This document shows, piece by piece, positions 5,498 to 8,223 of a stretch of DNA of 8,223 bases. The position numbers and the translations under genes were made by a program. The notes under the pieces are model-generated. The model saw only the letters and a list, made by a program, of their open reading frames with translations, did not search any database and was not told where the DNA came from. Origin of the DNA: Candidatus Omnitrophica bacterium CG07_land_8_20_14_0_80_50_8 (lineage in GTDB: Bacteria > Omnitrophota > Gorgyraeia > 2-02-FULL-51-18); contig PEWW01000133.1 of assembly GCA_002779345.1 (NCBI GenBank), positions 1-8,223 of the forward strand, written 5' to 3'. The first letter of the stretch is position 1; every line of letters starts with the position of its first letter.

Positions 5498-6574
5498 ATG
5501 ACATTACAGACAAAACTTCTTCGATGGTTCCACAAGAACGCTAGACCCCTTCCCTGGCGAAAAAGGTATAGACCTTACGAGGTATGGGTTTCCGAGATCA
5601 TGCTTCAGCAGACACAGGTGGAAACGGCACTGCCTTATTATAAACGCTGGATGAAGGCCCTCCCCACCATTAGGTCGCTGGCACAAAGCGATGAAAAAAA
5701 AGTTTTGAAGCTTTGGGAGGGCCTGGGTTACTATTCGCGGGCGAGAAACATTCATGAAAGCGCGAAACTCATCATGAAAAAATACCACGGCATCTTCCCG
5801 AAGACTTACGAGACGATCCTTTCGTTGAAAGGGATCGGACGCTATTCGGCCGGTGCCATCGCAAGCATCGCGTTTAACCAGGAAAGGCCCATCGTGGACG
5901 GCAATGTACTGCGTGTCTTGTCACGCGTCTACGCGATCAAAAAACCCATCGACGTGGAGAAAAATAAATCCATCTTTTGGGACCTCGAGAAAAAGTTGAT
6001 CCCTAAAGACCAGGCGCGTTATTTTAATCAAGCCCTGATGGAGCTGGGTGCCCTGATCTGCAAAAAAGAAAATCCGCACTGCGGGTCTTGCCCCATTCAA
6101 AGTGATTGCGCGGCCTACCGGCAGGCAAGGGTTGAGGATTATCCGGTCAGAAAAAACAAAAAAAACATGGTGCGGGTCGAGGCAGGCGCTTTGATCCTTT
6201 CAAAAAACGGCAAATACCTGATACAAAAAAGGCCCGTCGGAAAAATCATGGGCGGGCTGTGGGAATTCCCGGAGTGGAAATTGGCTCGTGATAAGAAATT
6301 ATCGGCCAATAAGATCAAAAATAAGACATTGGAAAACGCCGAAAAGGAATTTTGCTCCGACCTGACAACCCAAGCCCATGTCAGCGTGATCAAACGAAAT
6401 TACACGAACCATTACGAGACCCTTCATGTATTCAGCGCCGAGCTCCCAAGCTCGACAAGCGAAGTAACATGCAAAAATGGATGGTCACAGGCTTGGATCT
6501 CCAAAAAAGACTTTGCAAAGTATCCCTTCTCCTCCGCCCACGCCAAGATCGCTCAACTAATCTCGTCACGTTAG
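5498..6574 (+). CDS. mutY: A/G-specific adenine DNA glycosylase
   Basis: A 358-residue protein of usual MutY length that removes adenine mispaired with 8-oxoguanine in base-excision repair. The N-terminal helix-hairpin-helix glycosylase domain (about 1-210) shows catalytic Glu33 in SEIMLQQTQV, the hairpin LKGIGRYSAGAI (110-121) and the catalytic Asp134 in VDGNV. The [4Fe-4S] ligands are Cys188, Cys195, Cys198 and Cys204, with the canonical C-x6-C-x2-C-x5-C spacing. The C-terminal MutT-like domain (about 225-355, GALILSKNGKYLIQKRP then GGLWEFPE) recognises 8-oxoG. All key residues are present. I chose ATG at 5498; an in-frame TTG at 5492 would add two residues. Neither has a strong ribosome binding site. 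The gene is divergent from the glycosyltransferase operon and convergent with the Fur-family gene, so it is probably monocistronic. A palindromic element begins two bases after its stop codon. Confidence 0.96.
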   Translation: MTLQTKLLRWFHKNARPLPWRKRYRPYEVWVSEIMLQQTQVETALPYYKRWMKALPTIRSLAQSDEKKVLKLWEGLGYYSRARNIHESAKLIMKKYHGIFPKTYETILSLKGIGRYSAGAIASIAFNQERPIVDGNVLRVLSRVYAIKKPIDVEKNKSIFWDLEKKLIPKDQARYFNQALMELGALICKKENPHCGSCPIQSDCAAYRQARVEDYPVRKNKKNMVRVEAGALILSKNGKYLIQKRPVGKIMGGLWEFPEWKLARDKKLSANKIKNKTLENAEKEFCSDLTTQAHVSVIKRNYTNHYETLHVFSAELPSSTSEVTCKNGWSQAWISKKDFAKYPFSSAHAKIAQLISSR

Positions 6575-6576
6575 GC

Positions 6577-6723
6577 CTGCCACAAAGCAACCGGCCCCAA
6601 TCGCTTCTCCGGACCCTTCCGCATGGCCTTATCGTAAACGATGGGAACCCTCGTCTCCCAACTCGTTTACGATAAAGCCATAGCAGCTCCAGGGAATCCT
6701 CCGAAGCAATTGGGGCCGGTTGC
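6577..6723. repeat. Long palindromic element carrying dispersed repeat copy 2
   Basis: The gap between mutY and the Fur-family gene is almost wholly one palindrome. The outer stem pairs 6587-6607 with 6703-6723 (20 of 21, core GCAACCGGCCCCAAT with ATTGGGGCCGGTTGC). The inner stem pairs 6623-6641 with 6663-6681 (18 of 19, core TTATCGTAAACGA), continued by TGGGA (6642-6646) with TCCCA (6656-6660). The parts between the stems pair poorly. Positions 6577-6627 are the reverse complement of the repeat at 1484-1534. No transposase is encoded, so if mobile it is non-autonomous. It may end transcription from both sides, although only short T-runs follow. Confidence 0.75.
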
Positions 6724-6743
6724 CACCCTTTTGACGTGAAATT

Positions 6744-7193
6744 TTACACGCAGTCTCTGCAGAAGCCGAAAAGTTTCAGGCTGTGATAAATGACCTTGAA
6801 TCCGTGGTGGCGGGCTTCGGCGTTTTGAAGTTTTTCGATAGGAGTGTTCTCGAACTCGATCACTCTACCGCAGCGGACACAGATCAAATGGTCGTGATGC
6901 TTACGACCCTGGGCGCGTTCATAAAGCATTTTGCCGTCGCCAAAATCCTGTTCCTCGAGGATACCGCTCTCCTTTAGAAGCGCCAGCGTGCGATAGACCG
7001 TCGCCTTGGAGATCGTGCGGTCCTGTTTTTTTGAAAATTTCAAAAGCTGTTCGGCTGAGAAATGTCCTCTCGCCCCGGTGGCCTGTGCCAGAATCACGCG
7101 CCTTTGACTTGTCAGCTTAAGGCCTTTTGTCTGCAGAAAATCCGCGAATGTCGATTGATTATCCTTGATCAAAGTCTGCCTCGTATAATCCAT
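6744..7193 (-). CDS. Fur-family metal- or peroxide-responsive transcriptional regulator
   Basis: A 149-residue protein of typical Fur length. The N-terminal winged helix includes KLTSQRRVIL (26-35), HFSAEQL (44-50) and the recognition-helix region ISKATVYRTLALLKESGIL (61-79). The dimerisation domain carries HHDH (99-102), the CxxC pair Cys105/Cys108, His129/His130 and a second pair Cys145/Cys148 (CRDC), matching the structural Cys4 zinc site and the regulatory metal site of the family. Fur, PerR, Zur and other subgroups cannot be separated with confidence here. It lies 19 nt downstream of the cytochrome gene on the same strand and may be cotranscribed, but an extended -10 promoter lies directly before it. 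The ATG at 7193 has no ribosome binding site; a TTG at codon 8, preceded by GAGG, is an alternative start. Confidence 0.93.
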   Translation of the reverse strand: MDYTRQTLIKDNQSTFADFLQTKGLKLTSQRRVILAQATGARGHFSAEQLLKFSKKQDRTISKATVYRTLALLKESGILEEQDFGDGKMLYERAQGRKHHDHLICVRCGRVIEFENTPIEKLQNAEARHHGFKVIYHSLKLFGFCRDCV

Positions 7194-7199
7194 AAAAGG

Positions 7200-7208
7200 A
7201 GTATACCA
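7200..7208 (-). promoter_or_regulatory. Extended -10 promoter placed for a leaderless fur-type mRNA
   Basis: On the minus strand TGGTATACT (7208-7200) fits TGnTATAAT. The -10 ends 6 nt before the ATG at 7193, so the usual initiation distance puts the first transcribed base at or next to the start codon. The ATG lacks a Shine-Dalgarno sequence, which agrees. The same TGnTATACT form occurs before the DUF6580 gene. Confidence 0.4.
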
Positions 7209-7212
7209 AAAA

Positions 7213-7506
7213 CTACGCGGCCTTAACCTGTTTTTTGTCTCTCAAGGATGCGCAGTAAACCGAGATCTGTTCGTACTCTTCGGGGGTCAAATGGGCCTTC
7301 TGCCGCATCTTGGCCATCCACGACTCCCATTGCTCGTCCGTATAATTCGCCGGCGCATATAGTTTATGGCACTTCGCGCATTTGACGAGATAACTTTGTT
7401 TACCGGAAGCCTCAGAACTAGCGGCAAAAGCGCTGAATACTTGCAGGACCAGCGCAAGAACCAAAAAAGATCTTACCAGGTTTAGAATTCTATCCCAATA
7501 GCGCAT
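7213..7506 (-). CDS. Small exported mono-heme c-type cytochrome
   Basis: A 97-residue protein with a signal peptide (hydrophobic 11-28, cleavage near AFA/AS), giving a mature periplasmic protein of about 69 residues. The single heme-attachment motif is CAKCH (43-47). The following LYAPANYTDEQWESWMAKMRQKA region supplies candidate Met axial ligands (Met64, Met67), and LTPEEYEQISVYCASL forms the C-terminal helix, as in short cytochromes with the pattern Y-x-x-x-x-W-x-x-W-x-x-K-M. An unpaired Cys85 is present. The start overlaps the end of the upstream outer-membrane gene by 25 nt, so translation is probably coupled; no ribosome binding site is visible. It probably carries electrons for a periplasmic or outer-membrane process, but the partner is not known. 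Confidence 0.85.
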   Translation of the reverse strand: MRYWDRILNLVRSFLVLALVLQVFSAFAASSEASGKQSYLVKCAKCHKLYAPANYTDEQWESWMAKMRQKAHLTPEEYEQISVYCASLRDKKQVKAA

Positions 7507-8223
7507 CTAATGTTCACGTATTCATGGCCCTCAAGTTCAAAGTTTTGAATACGGTCGGGGTCTATCGCTTGGAAATTTTTTCCATAAACTTGAGCCATCG
7601 CCGTGAGAGTCATCCACCAATTTTCACGACGGTAAGAAACGACGGGACCGACAAACAGGGCCGTATTTTCCCATTCCGCATATTCAGGCAATTCATTGTG
7701 ATCCCGGAACTCAACGCCCAAATTCCAGCGCCGATTAATCTCCCGCGTGATCCCGAAAGTGAACTCAAGCTCGCCTTCTGTCTCATTAAAATCCTCAGTC
7801 CACTCGGTGGCATGGCCCACATTCAAAGCCCATTTCCAATCGCCCACGCGCTGACCAAGAATGATTTTCTCTTCCAATTCTAATGCTTCACCGGAAAACC
7901 GTGGCTCAAAGTAAAGTGTCAACCCCACAGGATTCGTCGCCGGGTTCAGCACCATCCAACGATTTTCGATCGAAACACCGTCAAAAGAGCTCTCATGGTG
8001 CGAATCCCCCTTGACTTCCGCGCCCGTGTCCCCGTCTGTCTCTACGGGCGTGAAAGACTCGGCGCTTTCGTTTAAATAAAGCGAGATCGTATACTCGTCC
8101 GTGACCCCATACTCCAGTTCCTGCCGTAATTCCCAGCGGTTGTAGTTGTGTTGGCCTACGGTGTCATTGCGCTGAGTGCGCAGTGTCACCCAGTTCTCAA
8201 ACTCTTTTGCGCCTTTCGGCATC
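7482..8223 (-). CDS. Partial DUF6662-like outer-membrane beta-barrel protein (5' end outside window)
   Basis: The final 246 residues of a gene that enters from the right edge. A Met codon lies at the edge (8222), but the visible protein starts with MPKGAKEFENWVTLRT, which in such proteins follows the signal peptide and a short lead, so the true start is most likely outside. Alternating hydrophobic and polar residues form repeated amphipathic strands (RWELRQELEYGVTDEYTISLYLN, LTLYFEPRF, WALNVGHATEW, ELEFTFGITREI, WNLGVEFRDH, WWMTLTAMAQVYG), and the protein ends CAIGIEF, with the C-terminal Phe used for outer-membrane insertion. The PKGxxEFExWVTxRT and ELEYGxTDxxTxxLYLN patterns resemble the DUF6662 family, of unknown function. 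The Asp/Glu-rich loop near residues 55-80 could face outside. It is cotranscribed with the cytochrome gene. Confidence 0.75.
   Translation of the reverse strand, partial: MPKGAKEFENWVTLRTQRNDTVGQHNYNRWELRQELEYGVTDEYTISLYLNESAESFTPVETDGDTGAEVKGDSHHESSFDGVSIENRWMVLNPATNPVGLTLYFEPRFSGEALELEEKIILGQRVGDWKWALNVGHATEWTEDFNETEGELEFTFGITREINRRWNLGVEFRDHNELPEYAEWENTALFVGPVVSYRRENWWMTLTAMAQVYGKNFQAIDPDRIQNFELEGHEYVNIRCAIGIEF

Noticed and set aside
6352..6675. 107-residue plus-strand frame across the mutY end and the palindrome
   Set aside because: It overlaps the well-supported mutY reading frame and then the repeat; its translation shows no domain.
7151..7176. Fur-box-like AT-rich sequence near TGATTATCCTTGATCA
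   Set aside because: It lies inside the 5' coding part of the regulator and matches the inverted-repeat consensus only partly; not enough to claim autoregulation.
7524..7883. 119-residue plus-strand frame opposite the outer-membrane protein gene
   Set aside because: It is antisense to a frame with a clear beta-barrel pattern and C-terminal Phe, and shows no recognisable motif.

Overview
The window comes from a Gram-negative bacterium of moderate GC content. An exported heme protein, a partial outer-membrane beta-barrel protein ending in Phe, and a GT-C glycosyltransferase indicate an outer envelope. The mixture of families and the abundance of palindromic intergenic repeats would fit an uncultured lineage such as Omnitrophota, but that is a guess and no marker gene fixes the taxonomy. 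No rRNA, tRNA, CRISPR array or transposase gene was found.

Layout. (1) Positions 29-1252, plus strand: a pteridine-reductase-like SDR followed by a 6-pyruvoyl-tetrahydropterin synthase/QueD homologue, separated by 90 bp holding two REP-like hairpins and a strong ribosome binding site. Together they suggest a pterin pathway. (2) Positions 1253-1644: a gene-free junction between convergent genes, filled with palindromic repeats. (3) Positions 1645-5273, minus strand, read right to left: a polyprenyl-phosphate-sugar glycosyltransferase, an exported PIG-L deacetylase 3 nt downstream, then a DUF6580 membrane protein. This looks like an envelope-glycan operon. (4) Positions 5274-5497: a divergent intergenic region. 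It holds a minus-strand promoter and a 115-bp inverted repeat, one arm of which is the glycosyltransferase's own ribosome binding site. (5) Positions 5498-6574, plus strand: mutY. (6) Positions 6575-6743: a second convergent junction occupied by a long palindrome that shares a 51-nt block (44 of 51 identical) with region 2. (7) Positions 6744-8223, minus strand: a partial DUF6662-like outer-membrane protein, a small exported c-type cytochrome overlapping it by 25 nt, and a Fur-family regulator with a possible leaderless promoter.

The protein genes are mostly of known families. The most unusual content is in the non-coding DNA: a dispersed palindromic repeat family at two convergent gene ends, and a leader whose 5' end is exactly complementary to the ribosome binding site and start of the glycosyltransferase, which suggests control of translation by RNA folding. 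The pairing of a PTR1-type SDR with a PTPS homologue is the most interesting protein-level observation.
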